Shown in pieces: positions 1 to 5,986 of a stretch of DNA of 8,128 nt. Below the pieces are notes generated by a model that was given only the letters and a program-made list of their open reading frames with translations, did not search any database and was not told where the DNA came from. The DNA comes from Granulosicoccaceae bacterium (lineage in GTDB: Bacteria > Pseudomonadota > Gammaproteobacteria > Granulosicoccales > Granulosicoccaceae): contig JALZUX010000510.1 of NCBI GenBank assembly GCA_023301405.1, positions 1-8,128 on the forward strand. Direction: 5' to 3'. Made by a program: the position numbers and the translations under genes. Numbering within the stretch: the first letter of the stretch is position 1; every line of letters begins with the position of its first letter.

Positions 1-132
1 CCATTTATTAAAAGATGCCAACCCGACTTCGTTCGCTTGACAGTAGTCTGCAATGGTTAAGTCCGAGGCTTCTTGACCTTCTATAATAGCTGCCCATTGT
101 TCTCGGCTACGGCGTTGATGACGGTTTCCCAT
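1..132 (-). CDS. tnpA: IS66-family accessory protein TnpA, N-terminal part (cut by window edge)
   Basis: Reading the minus strand from an ATG at 132 gives 44 codons without a stop to the left edge. The peptide begins MGNRHQRRSREQWAAIIEGQ and continues with a segment ending in LASFNKW. The pattern of a basic N-terminus, SREQWAAII, a D/YC segment and a final S-F-x-K-W is that of the small TnpA protein of IS66-family elements, a probable helix-turn-helix protein needed with TnpB for transposition by the TnpC transposase. A GGAG (plus-strand positions 139-142) lies 6 bases ahead of the ATG and supports the start. The remainder of tnpA and any tnpB/tnpC lie outside the window, so I cannot tell whether the element is intact. 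An alternative is an orphan IS3/IS66-type helix-turn-helix protein, but the terminal repeat at about 218 favours IS66. Confidence 0.8.
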   Translation of the reverse strand, partial: MGNRHQRRSREQWAAIIEGQEASDLTIADYCQANEVGLASFNKW

Positions 133-208
133 GGAGTGCTCCGTTTTGTTTTAATAAAAAAACAGGAGAATTAGGAATTTTTACGCATCAGGCAACATGT
201 GCTTGGTC

Positions 209-218
209 GACCGCTTAC
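209..218 (-). repeat. Candidate IS66 terminal inverted repeat tip
   Basis: The plus strand reads gaccgcttac, that is GTAAGCGGTC on the minus strand, matching the GTAAGC start typical of IS66-family ends. The full repeat probably continues inward for another 10-15 bases. The partner repeat lies outside the window, so its inner boundary cannot be set. Confidence 0.5.
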
Positions 219-309
219 CCCGAGCTAACCTTTGAGCTAGCACAAAACGGATCTAGAGCACCACTGAAATGAATCCGACATCATAGGGTGTTTTAAGGAT
301 CAGTCACAT

Positions 310-333
310 TTGATCGATAGTTAATTGATCGAT
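310..333. repeat. Tandem-spaced 9-bp direct repeat TTGATCGAT
   Basis: TTGATCGAT occurs at 310-318 and again at 325-333, 15 bp from start to start. Each copy holds the palindrome ATCGAT. It could be a protein-binding site pair or simply chance in AT-rich non-coding DNA. No gene nearby is clearly controlled by it. Confidence 0.45.
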
Positions 334-355
334 TAGCCAAAGGGCAGGCAGAAAA

Positions 356-369
356 CTGGGCCGGCCCAG
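356..369. repeat. 14-bp perfect palindrome CTGGGCCGGCCCAG
   Basis: The sequence equals its own reverse complement over all 14 bases and is far more GC-rich than its surroundings. It lies between the IS end and the ligase gene. A dimeric-regulator site, a mobile-element remnant or chance are all possible. There is no loop, so it is not a classical terminator. Confidence 0.5.
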
Positions 370-483
370 CAGATTGAAGCGAAGGCACTGTAGTCCAGTG
401 GCCTGATATGAAATTACCGCATACAGATATCAACAGTCGGCGATGTGATTGTGCCGATAGTATTGCCGCATCAATCCCTACAC

Positions 484-505
484 GGTGCCGCGTTTCTGCG
501 GCACC
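484..505 (-). terminator. GC-rich hairpin downstream of the ligase gene (possible terminator)
   Basis: The arms GGTGCCGC (484-491) and GCGGCACC (498-505) pair perfectly over 8 bp with a 6-base loop. The hairpin lies 84 bases past the ligase stop codon in the direction of transcription, a fitting position for an operon end. Neither strand has a clear T-run after the stem, so it is not a standard intrinsic terminator. It may instead be an RNA-stabilising or mobile-element structure. The structure is seen directly; the role is a guess. Confidence 0.35.
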
Positions 506-588
506 AGGCTTACTCTAGTGCTAACTGTTCTATCATAGGCATTTACACCCATTGAAATACTGTTTCAGATGGTTGGCAGTTTTACCAT

Positions 589-1980
589 TCAGGTTGCTGC
601 CTCCACATCTGTACCATCTTGTGGTCGTTGTTCTTTCTGTCCAAATCTATAGATGGAATCCTTGGGCTTTCGATAATCTTTAACAACGACACGATCAATG
701 CGGTATTTGACGAACCCACAGATCAGTATCATGTACATTATCTCGAATATCATCAAATCAAGAAATATCGCAATTACAAAGAAACCTAGGTAAAGACAAG
801 TCAGGAGATCTTCAATGTAGTCTCTATGAAGGCCGCCATGATAGACTGCGTCGGGTGGTCTTTTCTTTACGCATGCTAGAAACCTCATCCAGAAAAACCA
901 GAGAAAGATAAGGCCTGTGATCACCCCATTATTAGCGGCAAATTGAAGAAAAGTATTGTGCGCGACGTGCCGTTTTGTATTGCTGTAATCTGGAAAAGCC
1001 ATGATAAAATTCGATGTGCCCACTCCGAAAAGTGGATAATCCTGCATCATTCGAAAGCCGGCTTGCCATGAAACCAATCTAGGGTCTAGTGCTTCTTCCT
1101 CGGATTTAACGGTCGACTCTACTGCGTTGGCCACCTCGATCGTATCGTCCACTCGATTGAGCAAGACTCCACTTTGATAGATGACAGCCAGTACTAAGCC
1201 AACGATAATTCCTATAGAGGCCTTTTTATTGTAACTGCGAAAAAATATATAAATACATACAACGCCAACAGCCAGTAAGGCGCCACGGGATCCCGTGAGA
1301 AAGATAGCATGCCAGCTCAGCGGAATAAGGCCCCAGAATCCGTATCGAATAATGACATTTTGTCTGGCCACTCCAATATAGTAGAGAAGTGGAGTTGTAA
1401 GGACAAAGACCATTGCAAGGTAGTTTTCATCAAGGTAGACACTTCTGGGCATCCCTCCTAGTCGTCCGTTGTCTCCGAATAACCAGAACTCGCCGACGAA
1501 ATACACTTTGTTAGCCCAGAGCGAGTAACAAAAGCAAACAAAAGCTAATGTATAAATTAGCCATTCGAGTTTCTTTCGGGTGTCGATAAGCAAAATTGCC
1601 ACAAAGTAGAAGACGACAGTTTTATTGAACGTTTCCAGGATTACGGCTTGTGTGAGCTGCCCTTTTAATGGCTCGACGCGCACTAGGTAGTCGCTATACT
1701 CTGCTGATAGATTGACCCAGAGCGCCAGCATCGCCATGAGTATTGAGTGCGGGTATAGAAGTACCCGGTAGTTAACCAGCTTGATACCGGTGGCGCCGAT
1801 AAGGCCAATTAACACAGCGGCTGTAATAGAGAGCCCAACCCTGCCTTCGCCAAATTCCTGTGGCCACATAGTTTGCATCTGGCCTACCGAGAACAGATAG
1901 TAAAATAATACCCCTACCCAGGGTGCCACAACGCCTAGAAGGCAGGCGAATGCAGTGAAAAGAACCGCTATAATTGTCAT
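589..1980 (-). CDS. O-antigen ligase/polymerase family membrane protein (Wzy_C type)
   Basis: A 463-residue polytopic membrane protein, probably the enzyme that joins or polymerises lipid-linked glycan on the periplasmic side of the inner membrane. Hydrophobic segments are spread from residue 2 to about 270, followed by a large hydrophilic loop (about 272-345) and further helices around 352-370 and 392-425. Family hallmarks are the arginine in TGSRGA (229-234), the stretch DPRLVSWQAGFRMM, followed by YPLFGVGTSNF, and HVAHNTFLQFAANNG (338-352) with His341. This layout fits the Wzy_C/WaaL fold. The GRLGG...LDENYLAM segment (172-190) recalls the putative O-glycosylation ligases of exosortase-associated EPS loci (recall, not alignment). 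The start is the ATG at 1980; no strong ribosome site precedes it. It follows the VanZ-like gene by 61 bp with no terminator between, so the two probably share a transcript. Family membership is firm, but ligase versus polymerase is open. Confidence 0.85.
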   Translation of the reverse strand: MTIIAVLFTAFACLLGVVAPWVGVLFYYLFSVGQMQTMWPQEFGEGRVGLSITAAVLIGLIGATGIKLVNYRVLLYPHSILMAMLALWVNLSAEYSDYLVRVEPLKGQLTQAVILETFNKTVVFYFVAILLIDTRKKLEWLIYTLAFVCFCYSLWANKVYFVGEFWLFGDNGRLGGMPRSVYLDENYLAMVFVLTTPLLYYIGVARQNVIIRYGFWGLIPLSWHAIFLTGSRGALLAVGVVCIYIFFRSYNKKASIGIIVGLVLAVIYQSGVLLNRVDDTIEVANAVESTVKSEEEALDPRLVSWQAGFRMMQDYPLFGVGTSNFIMAFPDYSNTKRHVAHNTFLQFAANNGVITGLIFLWFFWMRFLACVKKRPPDAVYHGGLHRDYIEDLLTCLYLGFFVIAIFLDLMIFEIMYMILICGFVKYRIDRVVVKDYRKPKDSIYRFGQKEQRPQDGTDVEAAT

Positions 1981-2041
1981 TTAAATGCTAATCCGCTAGT
2001 GCTTTTTTTGCCAGTGTATAATTTACTCGATGCAACCTTAA
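1981..2041. other. Short spacer between the two minus-strand genes
   Basis: This 61-bp AT-rich gap has no hairpin followed by a T-run on the minus strand and no convincing promoter. This supports co-transcription of the VanZ-like gene and the ligase gene. Confidence 0.4.
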
Positions 2042-3076
2042 TCATGATTGTCGAGTCAGTTCTATGCCTTTTACATAAAGTGTAAAAGATTTTTTGGAGT
2101 TCGAAAAAAGTTGCAACTCTTTGATGTTTTGCATGTCCATAAGGCGTTTTTTTGAATTTCCACCAAGTGAGAGAATTTTCTCAATGGGTATGAGTAGTTC
2201 GTTTAGACCGGGACTGATGTTAAAAGTTGTATTAAATCTGTCTTCATAATTGTTATCATGCTGCGCGTCGTGGATTCGAATTGCCAGATCCACTGTTTCT
2301 TTGTTTGGATTGAAAATATGTAGGGCTAAGTTGGTGTATTGAGTCCACTGCGAACCCGGCTCGTGAAAAATAACACCGCTATAGAGTTGCTTTGCAAAGT
2401 CCATGCGCAGTGACTGCTCGGCAGTGTTACCGGTGTCGGGTTTGAGGTTTTCAAGCGTGGTAACAGCGCCTCCAGTCGTGGAGATCATTGAGTCTATGAA
2501 TGGATCGTTAAAATGTAATACTGCGGGCAAGGGGGATTTCAAGGCAATGTATCCAACAAGCTTGATTGTCGGTTTACTAACCCACAGAGAAATTGACACT
2601 GCTGCAAGCAGGTTAATTATTAATAAAGCAGGATGAAGTTTAGTGCGGTAGCGGTAGCTTGCGTAGCAAATCAAGCCTGTAAGTATACCGGCGAGATTTC
2701 GCCACATATCGTCGATCGAGGCGTTTCTGGCAGGCAGATAGAGTTGTAACAGTTCAGCTAACGCACCAATAAAAGTCAATACAATGACGATCAGAGTTGC
2801 TTTGGGTAAAAAATTCCAATGCAGCATTTTTTCAACTTGTGCACTGTAAATAACGGCAAGTGCGGCAAATAGGAAAAAGTGACCAACGTTTTGTACAGAG
2901 GACCAAGCCAGCCGGGTAGTTGGCAGTGTAATGAAAAGTAAAAGAGTAAGGCAAACGACTGCTGAGATGCACAGTATAATTAATGGATAGACACGGGCCC
3001 GCTCTGATCCTATGCTTTCGAGGCTAGGAAGCGACGTTTTTGCAGGTGTTTTTCTTGAGTAGCTCAATTTAGGCAT
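2042..3076 (-). CDS. VanZ-like membrane protein with C-terminal beta-rich (carbohydrate-binding-like) domain
   Basis: A 344-residue protein with two parts. The N-terminal half has membrane helices near 32-52, 64-80, 94-113, 127-141 and 148-166 and the VanZ-like signature: Glu108, Gln111, then LPARNASIDDMWRNLAG (114-130) with Pro115, Arg117, Asp122 and Asn127. After the last helix, residues about 185-342 are soluble and rich in short beta strands (HFNDPF, LRMDF, LALHIFNP, VDLAIRIHD, FTLYVKGIEL). This pattern suggests a galactose-binding/CBM-like beta-sandwich, probably on the outer face of the membrane. VanZ itself gives low-level teicoplanin resistance; relatives occur often in polysaccharide loci with unknown roles. 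Nothing here points to antibiotic resistance. The start is the ATG at 3076 with only a weak AGG upstream. The first gene of a minus-strand pair, it is divergent from the lyase/glycosyltransferase operon. The VanZ assignment is good; the role of the C-terminal domain is inferred. Confidence 0.75.
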   Translation of the reverse strand: MPKLSYSRKTPAKTSLPSLESIGSERARVYPLIILCISAVVCLTLLLFITLPTTRLAWSSVQNVGHFFLFAALAVIYSAQVEKMLHWNFLPKATLIVIVLTFIGALAELLQLYLPARNASIDDMWRNLAGILTGLICYASYRYRTKLHPALLIINLLAAVSISLWVSKPTIKLVGYIALKSPLPAVLHFNDPFIDSMISTTGGAVTTLENLKPDTGNTAEQSLRMDFAKQLYSGVIFHEPGSQWTQYTNLALHIFNPNKETVDLAIRIHDAQHDNNYEDRFNTTFNISPGLNELLIPIEKILSLGGNSKKRLMDMQNIKELQLFSNSKKSFTLYVKGIELTRQS

Positions 3077-3158
3077 TTGCCTGCTGCGTGACTCGGGTAG
3101 GGGTGACCGCTGGTTGTAGATCTGATCAAGGCTGCCGTCAGAATTTAAATAAGTTACC

Positions 3159-3178
3159 GTCTACAGAGATGAGTAGAC
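3159..3178. repeat. Inverted repeat GTCTAC-N8-GTAGAC
   Basis: Six-base arms pair perfectly around an 8-base spacer, a typical operator geometry. It lies nearer the VanZ-like gene (83 bp from its start codon) than the plus-strand operon. The role is unproven. Confidence 0.35.
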
Positions 3179-3227
3179 CTGAAAAAAATCGTAGTAGATG
3201 CAAAATATCGTGTCGATTAACGAAGCA

Positions 3228-3247
3228 CGTTGATTAACCCATCAACG
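3228..3247. repeat. Inverted repeat CGTTGAT-N6-ATCAACG
   Basis: Perfect 7-base arms with a 6-base spacer in the middle of the divergent region. The left arm overlaps the second copy of GATTAAC (3232-3238); the first copy is at 3215-3221. The overlap of palindrome and direct repeat makes this the best operator candidate in the region. Confidence 0.4.
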
Positions 3248-3277
3248 ATTATGCCAGCGTTATGAGCGTTTGATTAC

Positions 3278-3311
3278 TTTCGGCTAAATAAAATCATTGT
3301 GGCCGCCGAAA
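3278..3311. repeat. Inverted repeat TTTCGGC-N20-GCCGAAA
   Basis: Seven-base perfect arms (3278-3284 and 3305-3311) separated by 20 bases, 63 bp ahead of the plus-strand start codon. If transcribed it could form a long-loop hairpin in the leader RNA. It may also be chance. Confidence 0.3.
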
Positions 3312-3373
3312 TAGGGTAATGCCGACAAGCAATTGTCCGTACTTTCACCAATATATTAGCGGCTGTAAATCTA

Positions 3374-5986
3374 TTGAATGCAATAACCTATGAACCGATT
3401 CAGCTGTTACTGAGCCAGCCGGTATCGACCTCAGGGTGTCCTCAGGTAGTGACATTTGGTGTGCCATTCGCGGAAGGCCTGATTTCGAATGGAGGTGACT
3501 TGTCAGTAGTCACATCGACTGGAGAGCGCCTGCACACAGTGGTACGCGCAACGGCATTTTGGCCGGATCACAGCGTCAAATGGGGCTTGGTAAAATTCCT
3601 TTGCGGACAGATACCGGCTGAGGCGCCAGATTATTTCCTTGTTGATGATGGTGTCGGAAATGTGGAGACTCACACAGGGGTCAGTGTGCAGCACCTTGAT
3701 GATGCAGTTATCGTCAGCGATGGTGAGTTAAGTTATCACTTTCGGCTGGATGGTGATCAATTGTTCCCTAGCGTTTTTTCAGCTGAGATCGAAGTTTGGT
3801 CTGCTGATGAATTTAGTGTTGGTTTGCTCGACGGTGACGGACATTCACTTTTTGTGGTAAAGACAGCCACGGAGGTTGTTCAACAAAATTCACTGGCCGC
3901 GCTTATTGAGGTTCGCGGTGTGATTGAGGCTGGGCTTCCACTGCCTATAAATGTGCTTTTTCGGTTTGAGATCACAGTCGAAAAGGTCTTGTCAGCAACA
4001 GTGGAAATTCACAACCCAAATAGAGCCATCCATACAGATGGAATTTGGGATCTAGGAGACGCGAATTCATTTAATTTTAAAGAGTTTTCACTCCTTTTTA
4101 ATAGGCTAGAGTCTGATCTTCTTGATATCAAACCTGAGGCTGCAGTGGATAGCGTTAAGCTAGATATCTCTGAAGCCGCCACTTTTTTTCAAGCGTCCAG
4201 TGGTGGGGAGAATTGGGATAGTCCCACGCACGTTAATGCAGAGGGGCTGAGTTGCAATCAATTTTCTGGTTATTCACTCGTGCTTGATAGCAATACCTTG
4301 ATGAGTGGAAAACGCGCTAACCCTGTGGTTCGCATAAAGCGTGAGGGGCAGGGTTGTTTCGTTGTGAAGTTAAAGGACTTTTGGCAAAACTTCCCGAAAA
4401 GTTTGGCATTTACAAAATCGAAATTCAGCATTGGCGTTTTTCCTGTTGAGCATCTCGACGGGTATGAGTTGCAGGGTGGTGAAAGAAAGCAGCATGAAAT
4501 TTCTTTTTCATTCACAGATGATATTGACAGTCTCGATTGGTTGGATAATCCCCTTACGTTCAATGTAGACCCTAATGCAATAACACAAGCAGCTGTGATC
4601 GGCGGCCCAGTTGGTGAGGGGTTCGAAGCTTATGATCGGTTAATTGGTGTGGCACTCAGCGAATCGAAGGGCTTTATTGCCAAGCGTGAAGATCAGGATG
4701 AGTTTGGTTGGCGACACTTTGGTGATGTGGTAGCAGATCATGAAACGCTATATCACGAAGCCGATAACATTTTTGTATCCCATTACAATAATCAATACGA
4801 CGCAATCTATGGGTTTGCGAGGCAGTACTTGTTGACGTCTGATGTGCGTTGGCATCAGTTGATGCATGATCTGGCGCGGCATGTAATGGACATCGATATC
4901 TACCGGACCACTGAAGATCGTGCAGAATACAATCATGGGTTGTTTTGGCATACCGACCACTACCTGCAAGCATCTACGTGTAGCCATCGAACTTATTCAA
5001 AAAGCCATTATGCGGAAGATTGGACTGGCAACAAAGGCGGGGGGCCGGGACCGGAACATTGCTATACGACTGGCTTAAAGTTCTACTATCACATTACGGG
5101 GAATGAAGGCGCCCGCGATGCTGTGCTGGGACTAGCCAACTGGATTCGTTATTACTATGAAGGTACCGGGACGCTGATAGAGGGATGTAAAAATCTGTTG
5201 TCACGGGACAGGCACATTTTAATATCAGTTTTAAAAGGCCATCAAGTATTCAGATATCGCTATACTTTTGATCGTGGTATGGGTAACTACATACGTGCGC
5301 TGTTAGATAGCTATGAACTCACGCTGGATGAAAGCTATATTCTGGAGACAGAGGCAATTATCATGAATACGTTCAGTAGCGCTGACGATATCTCTTTGCG
5401 AAACCTAGACGATGTTGAATTCACTTGGTTTTACACGGTATTTCTGCAGGAAGTGATCAAATACCTTGATTTAAAAAGAACGATGGGTTCTTTGGATAGC
5501 GCTTTCTGCTATGCCCGTAATGCGTTATTGCATTATGCGCACTGGATGGCGATAAATGAAACGCCAGCACTGAACAGTGCAAAGCCTTTGGAGTATGCAA
5601 ACGATACCTGGATTGCTCAGGATATACGCAAAGCAAACATACTGTACGCAGCTTACCGATATGAGACTGAAAATCGTGATCTGCTATTGGCGCGAGCGAA
5701 AGAGTTCAGAGATTATGTGACCGGTGCTTTAGCAAAATCTGAGACTCTGCACTTTTCCAGAATTCAAATTATATTGCTTCAAAATCATGGCCCGTCAGCG
5801 CTAATGGACAGCGCTGCTGAGCCTTATGATGGATTAATAGATTTGCCAAAAGATACAGCGTCAGAACGATCATGCTTTTTTACCAAAGCAGGTTTGTTAT
5901 CCTTTTTGCTGAATAACTTCTGGCAAGTAATTAGGAAGTTTAATTTAACTCGTGAAATTAACTGGGTGAGAGCTAGATTTGGATAA
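3374..5986 (+). CDS. PcRGLX/YetA-like protein, putative polysaccharide lyase or glycan-modifying enzyme
   Basis: 870 residues in three apparent parts. Residues 1-110 look like the N-terminal RIFT-type barrel of PcRGLX/YetA-like proteins (VTFGVPFAEG at 27-35, RATAFWPDHSVKWGLV at 58-73). About 110-430 is a long beta-rich region. About 450-790 is alpha-helical with motifs expected of an alpha/alpha toroid: HGLFWHTDHY (521-530), GGGPGPEHCYTTGL (555-568), DRGMGNYIRALLDSY (633-647), WFYTVFLQE (685-693) and LEYANDTWIAQDIRKANIL (739-757). PcRGLX is an exo-rhamnogalacturonan lyase, so polysaccharide cleavage is the family-based guess; catalytic residues and substrate are unknown, and epimerase or hydrolase activity is possible. 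No signal peptide is visible. The start is TTG at 3374 with no clear ribosome site; an in-frame stop at 3317 and the lack of any ATG/GTG between leave it as the best choice. The 3' end overlaps the GT2 gene by 8 bases, tying it to glycan synthesis. Confidence 0.65.
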   Translation: MNAITYEPIQLLLSQPVSTSGCPQVVTFGVPFAEGLISNGGDLSVVTSTGERLHTVVRATAFWPDHSVKWGLVKFLCGQIPAEAPDYFLVDDGVGNVETHTGVSVQHLDDAVIVSDGELSYHFRLDGDQLFPSVFSAEIEVWSADEFSVGLLDGDGHSLFVVKTATEVVQQNSLAALIEVRGVIEAGLPLPINVLFRFEITVEKVLSATVEIHNPNRAIHTDGIWDLGDANSFNFKEFSLLFNRLESDLLDIKPEAAVDSVKLDISEAATFFQASSGGENWDSPTHVNAEGLSCNQFSGYSLVLDSNTLMSGKRANPVVRIKREGQGCFVVKLKDFWQNFPKSLAFTKSKFSIGVFPVEHLDGYELQGGERKQHEISFSFTDDIDSLDWLDNPLTFNVDPNAITQAAVIGGPVGEGFEAYDRLIGVALSESKGFIAKREDQDEFGWRHFGDVVADHETLYHEADNIFVSHYNNQYDAIYGFARQYLLTSDVRWHQLMHDLARHVMDIDIYRTTEDRAEYNHGLFWHTDHYLQASTCSHRTYSKSHYAEDWTGNKGGGPGPEHCYTTGLKFYYHITGNEGARDAVLGLANWIRYYYEGTGTLIEGCKNLLSRDRHILISVLKGHQVFRYRYTFDRGMGNYIRALLDSYELTLDESYILETEAIIMNTFSSADDISLRNLDDVEFTWFYTVFLQEVIKYLDLKRTMGSLDSAFCYARNALLHYAHWMAINETPALNSAKPLEYANDTWIAQDIRKANILYAAYRYETENRDLLLARAKEFRDYVTGALAKSETLHFSRIQIILLQNHGPSALMDSAAEPYDGLIDLPKDTASERSCFFTKAGLLSFLLNNFWQVIRKFNLTREINWVRARFG
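5965..5970 (+). promoter_or_regulatory. Ribosome binding site GGTGAG for the GT2 gene
   Basis: GGTGAG lies 8 bases before the TTG at 5979, inside the end of the preceding gene. It decides the start of the glycosyltransferase, since the first in-frame ATG is 89 codons later and would remove the nucleotide-binding part of the enzyme. Confidence 0.55.

Larger units (their letters stand above)
1..218 (-). mobile_element. Left end of an IS66-family insertion sequence (partial)
   Basis: On the minus strand the sequence starting at 218 reads GTAAGCGGTCGACC. IS66-family terminal repeats characteristically begin GTAAGC. The tnpA start lies 86 bases inside this point, which is the usual short leader of these elements. 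The element would extend leftwards beyond the window. IS66 elements generate 8-bp target duplications, so the flanking 219-226 (cccgagct) is the expected copy, but the other end is not visible. The terminus is inferred from motif and spacing, not from an alignment. Confidence 0.6.
219..588. other. 370-bp non-coding stretch between IS end and ligase gene
   Basis: I see no supportable gene here on either strand. The longest open stretch (minus strand, about 305-435) lacks a usable start codon and resembles no family I know. The stretch contains a 9-bp direct repeat (310-318 and 325-333), a 14-bp perfect palindrome (356-369), a small hairpin (about 386-400) and a GC-rich hairpin (484-505). It is the 3' flank of the minus-strand ligase gene, so part of it may be a transcription-termination or read-through-control region. 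Confidence 0.5.
3077..3373. promoter_or_regulatory. Divergent intergenic region, probable promoters for both transcripts
   Basis: This 297-bp region separates two head-to-head transcription units, so both promoters should lie in it. I could not find a -35/-10 pair with good match and spacing for either direction. It holds three perfect inverted repeats (3159-3178, 3228-3247, 3278-3311) and a repeated GATTAAC (3215-3221 and 3232-3238, 17 bp apart), which suggests regulator binding. No small gene is supported in it. Confidence 0.45.

Noticed and set aside
305..435. Minus-strand open stretch of about 40 codons in the non-coding region
   Set aside because: It has no usable start codon near its beginning, no ribosome site and no recognisable family.
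506..513. A second GTAAGC (minus strand, starting at 513) that could be an IS66 end
   Set aside because: It would give tnpA a leader of about 380 bp, unusually long, whereas the copy at 218 gives the expected short leader and GTAAGCGGTC is a closer match to the family tip. A nested or older element cannot be excluded.
223..526. Integron attC-like cores (ctaac) around 225-229 and 521-525
   Set aside because: No paired GTTRRRY/RYYYAAC cores with the required inner palindrome, and no integrase or cassette genes nearby.
2403..2636. Plus-strand 77-codon open frame inside the VanZ-like gene
   Set aside because: It is antisense to a well-supported gene, has no family resemblance and is explained as a shadow frame.
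2042..3076. Reading the VanZ-like gene as a glycopeptide-resistance determinant
   Set aside because: There are no vanA-type partner genes, the context is polysaccharide synthesis, and VanZ-like domains are widespread outside resistance clusters.
3270..3294. Sigma-70-like promoter TTGATT ... TAAAAT for the plus-strand operon
   Set aside because: The spacer is only 13 bases, too short for a functional sigma-70 promoter.
4270..4987. Minus-strand open frames of 79-99 codons inside the lyase-like gene
   Set aside because: They overlap each other and lie antisense to strong coding sequence with clear motifs; their translations have no domain-like pattern.
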